64,000 bases of DNA from Cerasicoccus frondis (GCA_031296915.1 JAVDPC010000009.1:1-64000); one strand, 5' to 3'; shown: positions 9,460 to 21,550, numbered from the stretch's first letter. The notes: generated by a model from the sequence alone, not told the origin. Numbers and translations are program-made.

Positions 9460-10239
9460 ATGAACACCATCGCCTTCCTGACTGATTTTGGCGTTCGGGA
9501 CTGGTATGTGGCCGCCATGAAAGGCGTCGCCCTGACCACCGCCCCCCAAGCGCAACTCGTCGACATCTCCCACCACGTATCTCCTGGCGACATTGCTTCC
9601 GCCGCCTTTATTCTGAGCCAGTGCTGGCTGGAGTTCCCAGAGGGGACGGCCTTCGTGGTCATCGTCGATCCAGGCGTCGGCTCCACCCGAGCGCCAGTCG
9701 CACTTGAGGCTCAGGGGCGCTTTTTTGTGGGGCCGGACAACGGGCTCTTTGGTTGGCTCGGCCACCGGATCAAACAATGCCATCGTATTGAAAACAAGGA
9801 GCTTTGCCGCGAAACCATCAGCCACACCTTTCATGGACGGGACATTTTTACGCCGGTTGCCGCCAGCCTGACGTCTGGTAAAACCAAGCTCGATGCGGTG
9901 GGGCCCAAGCACGAGCAATTGATCACCGCCCCGTGGCCCAAGCCTGACCTCGATGAAAACCGCGCCTATGGGAGCATTATTTACATCGACCACTATGGCA
10001 ATGCGATCACCAACCTGCGCCAATCTACGCTCGAGGAAAGCTACTCGCTGGAGGGGGCCACGGTGTCGCTGCACCCACGCCGTCTGCCACTGCTCAAGAC
10101 CTTTAGCGACGCGCCGACCGGTTCGGCGTTGGCATATTTTGGCAGCGGCGGACTGCTCGAAATCGGCGTCAACGGCGGCAGCGCTCAACAACAACTCGAT
10201 CTGCGCCTTGACCAACACATCGAGCTCGTCTTGAAGTAA
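9460..10239 (+). CDS. SAM hydroxide adenosyltransferase (DUF62 family)
   Basis: A 259-aa homologue of the DUF62 family, whose members hydrolyse S-adenosyl-L-methionine to adenosine and L-methionine, with relatives that are fluorinases or chlorinases. Family landmarks are present in order: IAFLTDFGVRDWYV at the N-terminus (conserved Asp), VDISHHV, VIVDPGVGS, FVGPDNGLF, HTFHGRDIFTPVAA, and IIYIDHYGNAITNLR, which marks the start of the C-terminal beta-barrel domain. The long loop that identifies fluorinases is not apparent, so the hydrolase assignment is preferred. It sits 11 bp after a hybrid kinase gene and 3 bp before a potassium channel gene, a tight arrangement that suggests co-transcription. 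The physiological role of this activity is not established. Confidence 0.88.
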   Translation: MNTIAFLTDFGVRDWYVAAMKGVALTTAPQAQLVDISHHVSPGDIASAAFILSQCWLEFPEGTAFVVIVDPGVGSTRAPVALEAQGRFFVGPDNGLFGWLGHRIKQCHRIENKELCRETISHTFHGRDIFTPVAASLTSGKTKLDAVGPKHEQLITAPWPKPDLDENRAYGSIIYIDHYGNAITNLRQSTLEESYSLEGATVSLHPRRLPLLKTFSDAPTGSALAYFGSGGLLEIGVNGGSAQQQLDLRLDQHIELVLK

Positions 10240-10242
10240 CGG

Positions 10243-10929
10243 GTGCCCGAATCAAGCTTACTACATCAACTGGAGCTCAGAAAATACTTCTGGCTGCTGG
10301 TCGCCCTGATAACCTTGATTATCCTGGCGCCGATCTTTGATGACGACACCTGGGGCGCACCGGTCTTGGGCGTCATCACCATGATCACCCTGGCGCTCGC
10401 GCTGAGTTCAATCGCCAATGAAAAGGCCGTGCTGTGGATCGGTATTTTACTCGGCGTCGTCGCCTACGCAATCAGCACCTACGCCTTTGCGTTAGGCAAG
10501 CCGCCATTAGTCGCCCTCCCCTTCCAGTTGGCGTTTTACGGCTTCATTAACTTGTCGATACTGCGTGATGTGCTCGTTGCGCGGCGCATCAATGCAGACT
10601 CCATTTGCGGCGGCATCTGCGTCTACCTGCTGCTCGGCATCAACTGGGCCCTCATCTTTGCGCTGCTGGAGTTCATGCACCCGGGCAGCCTCGTGGCCAA
10701 TCTACCGTCTGGCCAGGAAAGCGTCAGCACACCAATGGATTTCGTCTACTTCAGCTTCGTCACGCTGACTACGCTGGGTTATGGCGACATCGTGCCAGTG
10801 TCCAACGGAACTCGCTCGGCGGCAATTGGCGCTTCGGTTTCGGGCGTGTTGTTTATCGCGGTGTTCATCGGTCGCCTGGTGGGCCTGACGACTGCCCAAG
10901 TAAACGCTGATCAGGACACGGCATCCTAA
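10243..10929 (+). CDS. Two-pore-helix type potassium channel (Ion_trans_2)
   Basis: A 228-aa membrane protein with about six hydrophobic segments. The C-terminal part is a classical K+ pore: a membrane helix (ICVYLLLGINWALIFALLEF), a pore helix and the filter TLTTLGYGD at residues 174-182, then a final helix (AAIGASVSGVLFIAVFIG). The N-terminal four helices resemble the small bacterial channel family without a cytosolic RCK domain; no regular arginine voltage sensor is visible. Translation starts from GTG, 3 bp after the stop of the SAM hydrolase gene, so translational coupling is likely. Function in K+ conduction follows from the filter; gating is unknown. Confidence 0.88.
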   Translation: MPESSLLHQLELRKYFWLLVALITLIILAPIFDDDTWGAPVLGVITMITLALALSSIANEKAVLWIGILLGVVAYAISTYAFALGKPPLVALPFQLAFYGFINLSILRDVLVARRINADSICGGICVYLLLGINWALIFALLEFMHPGSLVANLPSGQESVSTPMDFVYFSFVTLTTLGYGDIVPVSNGTRSAAIGASVSGVLFIAVFIGRLVGLTTAQVNADQDTAS

Positions 10930-10980
10930 CTTTTTTCTGGCGAACCACCCGCCGCCGCATCACGCTTCGCCGTAATCGCT

Positions 10981-12300
10981 ATGAGCAGCCATTCTCCCGC
11001 AGAGTCCAAACCGGCTGGCCAACAGCCCTCGCTGAAGCAGACCATTTCCTGGGCTTTCTACGACTTCGCCAACACCGGCTACGCGATGGTGGTGCTCGCG
11101 CTGATATTCCCCCGACTCTACAAGGCGTCCTACAGCGCCCAAATGTCCGATGGCGAGTCCACCTATTGGTATGGGAAAACGGTGGCCATCGCCAGCCTCG
11201 TCGTCGCCATCGCCGCGCCCTTTCTAGGCAGCATTGCGGAGCTGGGCGGGCTGCGCAAACGCCTGCTCCTGAGCTTTTGCGCGGTCGGCGTCGCCGCCAC
11301 CGCTGGCTGCTACTTCCTCAGCGAGGGGCAATACCTGCTCGCGAGCGCCGTCTTCATCTTTGGCACCGTCAGCTACTACTGCAGCAACATTTTCTACGAC
11401 TCGATGCTGGCCACCGTCGCCGTCCCAGGGAAGCGTCACTTCGTGAGCGGCATGGGCTTCTCGTTCGGCTACACGGCTGGCTTCCTGCTACTCGTCGCGA
11501 CCCTGCTGGCGACTAAAAACGATTTACCCGTCCACGTAATGTTCCTCGTGGCGGCCGTCTGGTGGGCCGTTTTCGCCATCCCGCTGGCGCTGTTTATCAA
11601 AGAGGCGCCTAAGCCAAACCGTCCGGGTTTCGCCCAGATGCTCAAACTCGGGGCCATCGACACCTGGCATACGCTGCGGGAAATCATCGGCATCAAGCCG
11701 GTGCTCTTCTTCCTGCTGGCTTACCTGTTCTACATCGACGGCGTGAACACCATCATCATGATGGCCTCGTTTTACGGCACGACCATTGGCTTCACCGAAG
11801 GGCAGATCATGATCGCGTTCTTCATCGTGCAGATATTTGGCGTGCCTTGCGCAATTCTCTTTGGCTGGGCTGGGGGGAAGATCGGTCCCCGCAAAATGAT
11901 CTTTATCGCGATCATTCTCTACCTCGGCGTCACGGCCTACGGGGCCTTCATCAGCGCAACGCCAATCCTGATCTTCGGCAAGGAACTCTCCGAAATGTAT
12001 GTGCTCGCGGCGCTCATTGGCATGGTGCAGGGGGGGATTCAGGCGCTGTCGCGCAGCTACTTCAACTCGCTAATCCCGGTCGGGCGAGAAGTGTCGTTTT
12101 TCGGTTTTTACAGCATGATCGGCAAGAGCGCCGCCGTCCTCGGCCCCTGGCTCATGGGCACAGTCGCGGCAGTGTTCAACAACCCGGAAGACCCGACGTT
12201 TTCCACGCGCCTGGGCATGGGGTCGGTCTCCAGCCTCTTCATTGTGGGCGCTATCTTCCTGATCTTCGCTGGCCGTGTTGAGAAACGGCCGAAAAGCTGA
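10981..12300 (+). CDS. MFS transporter, UMF1 (Atg22-like) family
   Basis: A 439-aa, 12-helix integral membrane transporter. The N-terminal signature KQTISWAFYDFANTGYAMVVLALIFP is shared by UMF1-type permeases related to yeast vacuolar Atg22, and the internal PGKRHFVSGMGFSFGYTAGF and GGIQALSRSYF segments are equally typical. Members are thought to export amino acids or other small solutes, but bacterial substrates are not established. The gene is 51 bp downstream of the potassium channel, on the same strand, and 84 bp ahead of a nitroreductase-family gene, so it may be the end of the kinase operon or the start of the next unit. No ribosome binding site is evident before the ATG. Confidence 0.88.
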   Translation: MSSHSPAESKPAGQQPSLKQTISWAFYDFANTGYAMVVLALIFPRLYKASYSAQMSDGESTYWYGKTVAIASLVVAIAAPFLGSIAELGGLRKRLLLSFCAVGVAATAGCYFLSEGQYLLASAVFIFGTVSYYCSNIFYDSMLATVAVPGKRHFVSGMGFSFGYTAGFLLLVATLLATKNDLPVHVMFLVAAVWWAVFAIPLALFIKEAPKPNRPGFAQMLKLGAIDTWHTLREIIGIKPVLFFLLAYLFYIDGVNTIIMMASFYGTTIGFTEGQIMIAFFIVQIFGVPCAILFGWAGGKIGPRKMIFIAIILYLGVTAYGAFISATPILIFGKELSEMYVLAALIGMVQGGIQALSRSYFNSLIPVGREVSFFGFYSMIGKSAAVLGPWLMGTVAAVFNNPEDPTFSTRLGMGSVSSLFIVGAIFLIFAGRVEKRPKS

Positions 12301-12383
12301 CCAACTGCCCTGACATACAGAATTCACAATTTATCTTCACATCAAGACTTGTGCTTTTCTGGAAAGTGGATTTAGTTGCGGGC

Positions 12384-12983
12384 ATGGATACACTCACTGC
12401 GATCAAGGCGCGTCGCGCCGTTAAGTATTACGACCCCGAACACCGCTTCACGGCGGACGAAGAACGCACGCTGCTGGAAGCCGCCATGCAGTCGCCAACT
12501 GCGTTCAACATCCAGCATTGGCGCTTTCTGTTGGTCAAGGACCCTGAACTGCGGACGCAAATCCGCGCCGCTGCCTGGGACCAGGCCCAGGTGACGGACG
12601 CCTCGTTGCTGATCATTATGTGCGCGAATAAAGACGCGTGGAAGACGCCGGATATTTACTGGAAAGACGCCCCCAAGGCCGCGCAAGACGCCTTGGTCCC
12701 GGCGATCACCCAATACTACGAGGGCAAAGAGCAGGTGCAGCGCGACGAGTGCATGCGCAGTTGCGGCTTTGCCGGGCAAACGATCATGCTCGCCGCCAAA
12801 GCCATGGGCTACGAATCCTGCCCCATGGACGGCTTTGATTTCGACGCCGTCGCAAAAATCATCAAGTTGCCCGCAGACCACGTGATCAGCTACATGATCG
12901 CCGTGGGCAAGGGAACCAAGGAAGCCTGGCCCAAACCTGGACAGCTCAGCTACGACGAAGTGGTCATTGAAGACACATTCTAA
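12384..12983 (+). CDS. Nitroreductase family protein
   Basis: A 199-aa FMN-dependent oxidoreductase of the nitroreductase fold. Family landmarks: AIKARRAVKYYDPEHRF at the N-terminus (the R-R-S/A-V phosphate-binding turn), AAMQSPTAFNIQHWRFLLVKD (conserved serine and asparagine near the flavin), CGFAGQTIMLAAKAMGYESCPMDGFDF, and the C-terminal AVGKGTK. The physiological substrate cannot be deduced; many relatives reduce quinones or nitro compounds with NAD(P)H. An in-frame upstream ATG at 12351 exists, but the ATG at 12384 aligns with the usual start of the family. There is no strong terminator before the downstream hisA gene. Confidence 0.88.
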   Translation: MDTLTAIKARRAVKYYDPEHRFTADEERTLLEAAMQSPTAFNIQHWRFLLVKDPELRTQIRAAAWDQAQVTDASLLIIMCANKDAWKTPDIYWKDAPKAAQDALVPAITQYYEGKEQVQRDECMRSCGFAGQTIMLAAKAMGYESCPMDGFDFDAVAKIIKLPADHVISYMIAVGKGTKEAWPKPGQLSYDEVVIEDTF

Positions 12984-13096
12984 GCGAGCGCTGCGCTTTT
13001 TGCATGCTCGCAAGGTCGCGCCCCCCCTGGCTTTCGTCAGAAAATTTCACCGCAGAGAAAGATTGTCCCACCGGAAATTGGGCTCATAGTTGTTCT

Positions 13097-13834
13097 ATGA
13101 CAATTCTCCCCGCAATCGACATCAAGAACGGCCACTGCGTTCGCCTGCTTCAGGGCTTGGCCGATCAAGAGACCGAGTATTACGAAAACCCGGTCGACCC
13201 GGCCAAGGAATTCCTGGCCGCCGGCTCTGAATGGGTGCACGTCGTCGACCTCGATGGCGCCTTCACCGGCAAACCAGCCAACATCGAAGCCGCCAAGCAA
13301 ATCGCCGCCCTTGGCCTCAAGGTGGAGTTCGGCGGCGGCATTCGCTCGCTGGATGACATTCGCAACGCGATCGAAGGCGGCGTGTCCCGCGTCGTCGTCG
13401 GCACCCGCGCCTGCGAAAGCCTCGACTTCGTTAAGCAGATGGCGGCGGAGTTCGGCCCGCAAGTCGCAGTCGGCATCGACGCCCGCGAAGGCAAGGTCGC
13501 CGTGCATGGCTGGGTCGACGTGACTGACATGCCCGCGATCAAGCTGGCGCAAGAAGTCGCCGCCGCCGGCATTCAGCACATCATCTACACCGACATCGCC
13601 ACCGATGGCATGATGCGTGGCCCGAACTACGAGGGCATGAAAGAAATGTGGTCCTCGGTGGACTGCAACGTCATCGCCTCCGGCGGCGTTTCGGACATCC
13701 ATGACGTGATTCACTATGCCGACCTCGCCCCGCGCTACCCGAACTTTAGCGGCGTCATCATCGGCAAGGCGATTTACGAAAAAGCCATCGACCTGAAGGC
13801 CGCTCTCGACATCGCCAGCGCAATCAAGGCGTAA
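13097..13834 (+). CDS. hisA: Phosphoribosylformimino-5-aminoimidazole carboxamide ribotide isomerase
   Basis: Histidine biosynthesis enzyme (ProFAR isomerase), a 245-aa TIM barrel. The first strand carries the catalytic Asp8 (MTILPAIDIKNGHCVRLLQG). The second catalytic Asp is in VGIDAREGKVAVHGW. Phosphate sites are FGGGIRS and ASGGVSD, and TDIATDGMMRGPNYEG is also family-typical. I chose the ATG at 13097 because it begins exactly at the first barrel strand; an in-frame upstream start would add 31 unrelated residues. No other his gene lies in the window, so histidine biosynthesis genes are scattered in this genome. A strong rho-independent terminator follows the stop codon. Confidence 0.92.
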   Translation: MTILPAIDIKNGHCVRLLQGLADQETEYYENPVDPAKEFLAAGSEWVHVVDLDGAFTGKPANIEAAKQIAALGLKVEFGGGIRSLDDIRNAIEGGVSRVVVGTRACESLDFVKQMAAEFGPQVAVGIDAREGKVAVHGWVDVTDMPAIKLAQEVAAAGIQHIIYTDIATDGMMRGPNYEGMKEMWSSVDCNVIASGGVSDIHDVIHYADLAPRYPNFSGVIIGKAIYEKAIDLKAALDIASAIKA

Positions 13835-13856
13835 AGCCGGCCAAACAATCTCAAGC

Positions 13857-13890
13857 AAAACGCCGCCTCGATTTGGGCGGCGTTTTTTTT
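13857..13890 (+). terminator. Rho-independent terminator after hisA
   Basis: Perfect 11-bp stem AAAACGCCGCC / GGCGGCGTTTT around an 8-nt loop, followed directly by more T residues (eight in a row). It lies 22 bp after the hisA stop. Confidence 0.93.
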
Positions 13891-13984
13891 GTGTGCAGAG
13901 TAACTGGCGTAATTCAGACCATGTTACTGAATCAATCAAGAGTCATCGCGGCATCCTGCTCCAGAGCACCGTCAGCGCCAGACA

Positions 13985-15658
13985 TTACAGCCCACTGACC
14001 AGCATTTTGTCCGGATGCTCGATTGCGTAGCGGAATGGCACTGTGCGCTCCTCACCCGGCTTGAGGCTCAGCTCCCATTCGATGCGCTTTTGCTCGTCGA
14101 TGTTCACATCGCTGGTGCGCTTGCCGATTTCGGGCGTCAGCAGCTCCACTTCAATTTCTTCGTTGGACGCCATGGGAATCTGATCCCAGAGCGAGAGCGT
14201 GACCGGCTGCTGGCGCTGGTTGTTGATCACAAATTCGTAGCTCACCACCTCTCGGCTCGTCTTGTTGAAAATGCCTTCGGTCGAGTCCTTGCCCTGCAGC
14301 TTGTTGCGCTCAATAGTCACGGCGGGATCGACGCCCAGGTAGACCCAGAACTTCTCGCCCGGCGCCACAAGATCGAGGTTCGCCTTGCCCACGAAGTTGC
14401 CGTCGATGAATATGCTCCCTTGCCCAGGTAACAGCTGCGCGTCTGTGTCGTTGGCGATCTCGGCCTTCAGGTAAGTGTAGGGCGAGAGCTTGGGCACAGC
14501 GGTGTGCCGGTAGTCGGCGGCGGAGTCAAACTGCAGGATCGTGCACACCACCGGCTCCGCCGATGAGGCGACCGTCACCTTCGCTGGCACGTCAAACTTG
14601 GTGGCAATAAGCCCCTGTTGAACCGTGGCCTTGGCGACCTGTATATCGCCAAATTTGGCAAAATCCGTGCCAGTCAGGAAATTGACCGAACCATCTACAA
14701 CCTGCTTTTTCTCATCCAAGAAATCGGCCTCGGCTTCATCCCTACCGTATCCCCAAGCGCGGCTCTCCTGAGGTTTCGGAAGCGGCATGGGCTTGACCTC
14801 CGCGATCCACCAAGGGCGTAGCTCCGGCGCCCGGCCGTCAATATGTGGCTGTGCCGTCGACAGGCTCAGCGCGACATCGCTCCAGTCCTCGCCAGTGCGT
14901 TGGCGCACGTTGGCGCGGTAAACAATGTCGATCTGGCTATCCTTGGAGTCGGCGCGCACCTGGTAAGTTGGCTCCCAACTGGCGCCCGGCGTTTGATAGG
15001 TGAGTTGCAGAGCGGACTGACCGCCTTCGTTCGCCTCTACAACCGCCACCACATCCGTGCGCGAACGCTTTTGCGAGGCGTTGAATTGTTGTATCTGCTG
15101 CTCGATTTCCCGCAGATTATCGTCGAGCTCCCTGCGTTGCACTTCGAGCTCCAGGCTTTGCTGATCAAGCTTCGTTTGGCGCTGGGACTGCATCTCGAGC
15201 AAACCCGCCCACTGATCCGGATCGGTCGCGACGCCAGCACCCTCGGTGGGCGTGGTCACGCCTTTCCAGATAGATTGCAGCGCCCGCGCCTCCTGCTCGA
15301 TCCGCGCCGCTGCCAGCTCATTGCGACGGCGGTCCAGCTTGAGTTGATCCAACTGTTCGAACAATGCGCGCGATTTCTCGTTCGCCACGGCATCGAGGTA
15401 GGTCGTCACGAGGCGAATATCCTGCAGCGTGAGCGGACCGTCGCACTGCAATTGCAAGGACTCACGATCGGTGTTCACGGGCAGCCCTTCGAACCGAATC
15501 TGATGCGTGCCAGCCTTCAGTTCCAGCAAAGCTTCACGCGTAACTTCAGCGCGATCCGGATAAACGGTGACGGCGGCGATCTTGCCATTGGCGGTGTAAT
15601 CCGCCGCGTTGAGGGACAGCATCCCAGCTAGAATTATCAGGTAGAGCGATTGTTTCAT
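13985..15658 (-). CDS. Exported DUF4139 protein (mucoidy inhibitor MuiA family)
   Basis: A 557-aa secreted protein with a signal peptide (MKQSLYLIILAGMLSLNAADY). The N-terminal DUF4140 domain begins VTVYPDRAEVTREALLELK. A long charged coiled-coil region (residues about 95-200, rich in Glu, Gln and Arg) separates it from the C-terminal DUF4139 domain, whose landmarks are LTYQTPGASWEPTYQVRAD, RQRTGEDWSDVALSLSTAQP, and the closing WELSLKPGEERTVPFRYAIEHP. The name comes from a Shigella/E. coli protein that suppresses mucoidy when overproduced; molecular function is unknown. An earlier in-frame start at 15694 would put 12 residues before the signal peptide, so the ATG at 15658 is preferred. Confidence 0.88.
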   Translation of the reverse strand: MKQSLYLIILAGMLSLNAADYTANGKIAAVTVYPDRAEVTREALLELKAGTHQIRFEGLPVNTDRESLQLQCDGPLTLQDIRLVTTYLDAVANEKSRALFEQLDQLKLDRRRNELAAARIEQEARALQSIWKGVTTPTEGAGVATDPDQWAGLLEMQSQRQTKLDQQSLELEVQRRELDDNLREIEQQIQQFNASQKRSRTDVVAVVEANEGGQSALQLTYQTPGASWEPTYQVRADSKDSQIDIVYRANVRQRTGEDWSDVALSLSTAQPHIDGRAPELRPWWIAEVKPMPLPKPQESRAWGYGRDEAEADFLDEKKQVVDGSVNFLTGTDFAKFGDIQVAKATVQQGLIATKFDVPAKVTVASSAEPVVCTILQFDSAADYRHTAVPKLSPYTYLKAEIANDTDAQLLPGQGSIFIDGNFVGKANLDLVAPGEKFWVYLGVDPAVTIERNKLQGKDSTEGIFNKTSREVVSYEFVINNQRQQPVTLSLWDQIPMASNEEIEVELLTPEIGKRTSDVNIDEQKRIEWELSLKPGEERTVPFRYAIEHPDKMLVSGL

Positions 15659-15744
15659 GAAGCCTTGGAACCCCCTTCCCGGCCCAATGTTCAATCCCTG
15701 ACAAAAACCTTACAAACGCTACAAATCCGTGAAATTTGCCCGCT

Positions 15745-16029
15745 CTACAGCCACTCAGTCGGGTAGAGTTTGCTCGCGTCAGGCGGCTGGTTTTCCGCAT
15801 AGTAGACCGCCATGCGCAGGTAGGCGATAGCGTCGTGCTGCATCTCCCTGCCCTTCTTCTGCATCTCGGCCAAAAGCGATTCTGGCGCGCGGCCTTCCAG
15901 GTGATAGATCTGCGTCACGCCGATGTCCAACAAACCGCGGGCGATATCGATCTTCATTTGCGGAATGCGCATAAATGGCGATTGCAGCGCCTCGTAGTCT
16001 TTCTTTTTTTCGCGTCTTTGAGTGGCCAT
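15745..16029 (-). CDS. Cdd1 / pathogenicity-locus HhH protein
   Basis: A 94-aa cytosolic protein resembling the Cdd1 (helix-hairpin-helix, 'pathogenicity locus') family. A basic N-terminus (MATQRREKKK) leads to IPQMKIDIARGLLDIGVTQIYHLEGRAPESLL, a helix-hairpin-helix pattern in which usual Gly residues are replaced, and then HDAIAYLRMAVYYAE followed by LYPTEW, the family's typical C-terminal helix. The family is associated with non-specific DNA binding on structural grounds only. It sits between the MuiA-like gene and the glycosyltransferase on the same strand, with gaps of about 85 and 45 bp. Confidence 0.72.
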   Translation of the reverse strand: MATQRREKKKDYEALQSPFMRIPQMKIDIARGLLDIGVTQIYHLEGRAPESLLAEMQKKGREMQHDAIAYLRMAVYYAENQPPDASKLYPTEWL

Positions 16030-16074
16030 TCTTCAGGTAAATTCTGTTCGAAAAATTCAACAGCGGCGGCACAT

Positions 16075-16824
16075 TTAGGAGCCTTGAATCAATTTGCGCA
16101 ATCGACGATATGCCCGGAAAAATATTCCCGCTTTCGACGAGCGCGATTGGTTAAAAAATTCCTGGCGATCCCCCGACTCCCAAATCATGGACGGGCAATC
16201 ATCTTCGGTGCGCCAGAGGGCAATGCGCGGCACGATGCCGTAAATCTTGAGCCCATTGTAAGCCTGATCGCCCAAAATGTCGTCCGCAGGCCGCGAAACC
16301 GGCAAGGCGCATTCTAACAGCTTGCGAGCGGCGGTAGGCGAGACCATGTAAGCGCCTGTCCGGGCAACGACGCCCTCGAACTCGCACAAAGATTTGGCTG
16401 GTCCGTGTTCATGCGCGATTGGCTTCAAGTTGACCGGTTTGGCGATGTCATGCCCGAAGTTCACGACATCCCAATCGGCGGGCAACCAGTCCGCGCGGGC
16501 CTCTATCATGGAGCAAAAATCATCGTGCACCTCAATGTCGTCCTCCAGCACAATCAACGGCCCATCCAGCTCCGCCGCCAATCGCCATGCTTCAACGTGC
16601 GACAACGAGCATCCGAGCTCGTTCGGGTGCAAGTCGCGATTCAGGTGCAAATATGCCTTCGAGCGGGCGTAGAGTTTTTTCTGCTCAGGCGTAAGCAGCT
16701 TACCATCCACCGCCGCCTGAAATCGATGCTCTATCCCCATCGCGTCGAGGTGCTCCGCCATCATTTTCCGACGATCCGCCGCCCGCTCGAGGTTAATCAC
16801 CACTACCTGAGGAAACTCGCTCAT
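16075..16824 (-). CDS. Glycosyltransferase family 25 protein
   Basis: A 249-aa GT25 (LPS/lipooligosaccharide beta-galactosyltransferase-like) enzyme. Landmarks: VVVINLERAADRRKMMAEHL at the N-terminus, ELGCSLSHVEAWR (nucleotide-sugar site), and PLIVLEDDIEVHDDF, which contains the acidic DD motif expected to bind the metal. GAYMVSPTAARKLLE further on is also typical. It probably adds a sugar to LPS or another surface glycan. The ORF is open from 16887, but the ATG at 16824 starts immediately before the first beta strand. It is divergent from dnaK across a repeat-bearing 238-bp region. Confidence 0.85.
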   Translation of the reverse strand: MSEFPQVVVINLERAADRRKMMAEHLDAMGIEHRFQAAVDGKLLTPEQKKLYARSKAYLHLNRDLHPNELGCSLSHVEAWRLAAELDGPLIVLEDDIEVHDDFCSMIEARADWLPADWDVVNFGHDIAKPVNLKPIAHEHGPAKSLCEFEGVVARTGAYMVSPTAARKLLECALPVSRPADDILGDQAYNGLKIYGIVPRIALWRTEDDCPSMIWESGDRQEFFNQSRSSKAGIFFRAYRRLRKLIQGS

Positions 16825-16876
16825 AAAGCCAGCATACTTTGCAAAACAGCTCTCATAATGAAAGCTTAAAGCAGGC

Positions 16877-16949
16877 CAGTGCGCCATTTAACCAAGTGTC
16901 ACTGTGCCATGGCGCACTTTAGGTGTGACAGGTGTGACACAGTGCGCCA
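16877..16949. repeat. Inverted and direct repeat cluster upstream of dnaK
   Basis: CAGTGCGCCA occurs at 16877-16886 and 16940-16949 in direct orientation, and its inverse TGGCGCACTT lies between them at 16910-16919. TGGCGCACT (16910-16918) and AGTGCGCCA (16941-16949) form a perfect 9-bp inverted repeat. Between these, GGTGTGACA is directly repeated at 16922 and 16931, and GTGTCAC (16896) is inverted to GTGACAC (16934). The layout suggests multiple binding sites for a dimeric regulator in the region between the GT25 gene and dnaK. Confidence 0.6.
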
Positions 16950-17062
16950 CCTAGAGCGTCTTCCCAGTGAGATATTAGCGGGGCTCGCTTTTATATTTCA
17001 CTCATTAACAAAGCTTTGCGAACTATCCAAGTTAAGGGCACGGCGCTTGCAATAGAGTCGGC

Positions 17063-19027
<1,965 letters not shown>

Positions 19028-19045
19028 GCGAAAATTAAAGTAAAC

Positions 19046-19106
19046 AGATTAAAAATTAAAGCAATAGGTCACCAATCCATCAGACTGAAACTTTAATTTT
19101 TAATCT
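19046..19106 (+). repeat. AT-rich 16-bp inverted repeat after dnaK
   Basis: AGATTAAAAATTAAAG (19046-19061) is perfectly complementary to CTTTAATTTTTAATCT (19091-19106) with a 29-nt loop, followed by TTAATTTTTT. A further AATTAAAG (19033) and CTTTAATT (19105) lengthen the potential foldback. It could act as a weak terminator, an mRNA 3'-end stabiliser for dnaK, or a 5' leader structure for the next gene. Confidence 0.75.
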
Positions 19107-19128
19107 TTAATTTTTTAACTCCATATCC

Positions 19129-19440
19129 ATGGCCCTTAACCACCTCGTCTTTACCGATCACGGAACCTTCCGGGTAAAGGCTGACAAGATGACTGCCAGC
19201 GACATGCTTTCCCTCTATTCGGAAGGTAAGCTTGTTGCTTCCTTTAATAAAGATCGAGTCATTGGTGTTGGGCTGGAGCGCTCCATGCCGGACTACCTGG
19301 GAGCCAAGCTGAACGTCGTCGGTGAGCAACACCACGAAGCAGCCCCTCCCCCCCCCGCCCCGGCGCCAACTGCTCAACAACCAGCCACGGAGCGCACGGC
19401 TGACGACATGGACGATTACCTTCCGAAAAAATCACAATAA
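19129..19440 (+). CDS. Small hypothetical protein between dnaK and groES
   Basis: A 103-aa protein that I do not recognise. The N-terminal 65 residues look like a compact alpha/beta domain ([41 protein letters not shown]), and the rest is a disordered, Pro/Ala-rich linker ([14 protein letters not shown]) ending in an acidic-basic tail ([12 protein letters not shown]). It has no signal peptide or membrane helix. Its position, 101 bp after dnaK and 21 bp before groES on the same strand, and codon use like its neighbours, suggest that it is expressed together with the chaperonins. Confidence 0.65.
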   Translation: MALNHLVFTDHGTFRVKADKMTASDMLSLYSEGKLVASFNKDRVIGVGLERSMPDYLGAKLNVVGEQHHEAAPPPPAPAPTAQQPATERTADDMDDYLPKKSQ

Positions 19441-19461
19441 TAAACCCATACTCAAAATACT

Positions 19462-19770
19462 ATGGCAACCGCAACCAAAGTGAAAATCAAGCCGCTCGGC
19501 GACCGCGTACTCATCAAGGCCGTTGAGCTGGACGAACAAGTCAAGGGTGGCATCATCATCCCTGATTCCGCCAAGGAAAAGCCACAAGAAGCCAAGGTCA
19601 TCGCCCTCGGCACCGGCGCTAAGGACGAAAACGGCAAGGCCCAGCCCTTCAACGTGAAGGTTGGCGACATCGTGATCGTTTCCAAATACGGCGGCACCGA
19701 GGTCAAGTTCGAAGACGAGACCTACACGCTCGTTCGCGAAGACGACATCCTCGGCGTTGTTGAAGGCTAA
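19462..19770 (+). CDS. groES: Co-chaperonin GroES (Hsp10)
   Basis: Heptameric lid of the GroEL chaperonin, 102 aa. Landmarks are [33 protein letters not shown] region (mobile loop GGIIIPDSA), [10 protein letters not shown] and [17 protein letters not shown], ending DDILGVVEG. The start follows a short Lys/Ala leader (MATATKVK) that is a few residues longer than in E. coli. The ATG lacks a Shine-Dalgarno sequence. The gene precedes groEL by 79 bp and very probably forms an operon with it. Confidence 0.97.
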   Translation: MATATKVKIKPLGDRVLIKAVELDEQVKGGIIIPDSAKEKPQEAKVIALGTGAKDENGKAQPFNVKVGDIVIVSKYGGTEVKFEDETYTLVREDDILGVVEG

Positions 19771-19773
19771 TTG

Positions 19774-19788
19774 CTCTGCATTGCAAAG
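19774..19788. repeat. Copy of dispersed palindrome CTTTGCA-N-TGCAAAG (one mismatch)
   Basis: CTCTGCATTGCAAAG directly follows the groES stop codon and differs from the consensus by one base. See the finding on the dispersed palindrome. Confidence 0.55.
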
Positions 19789-19828
19789 CAACTTTGCCAC
19801 ACAAAGCATAGAAATTCTTAAAACATAA

Positions 19829-21496
<1,668 letters not shown>

Positions 21497-21550
21497 GCAA
21501 CGGCCCGTTGCATCGCATCATTCTTACCAAACGCACAACGCAACTCTTTC

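Noticed and set aside
16825..17062. CIRCE / HrcA operator before dnaK
   Set aside because: No TTAGCACTC-N9-GAGTGCTAA-like inverted repeat found in the region, only the unrelated repeat cluster.
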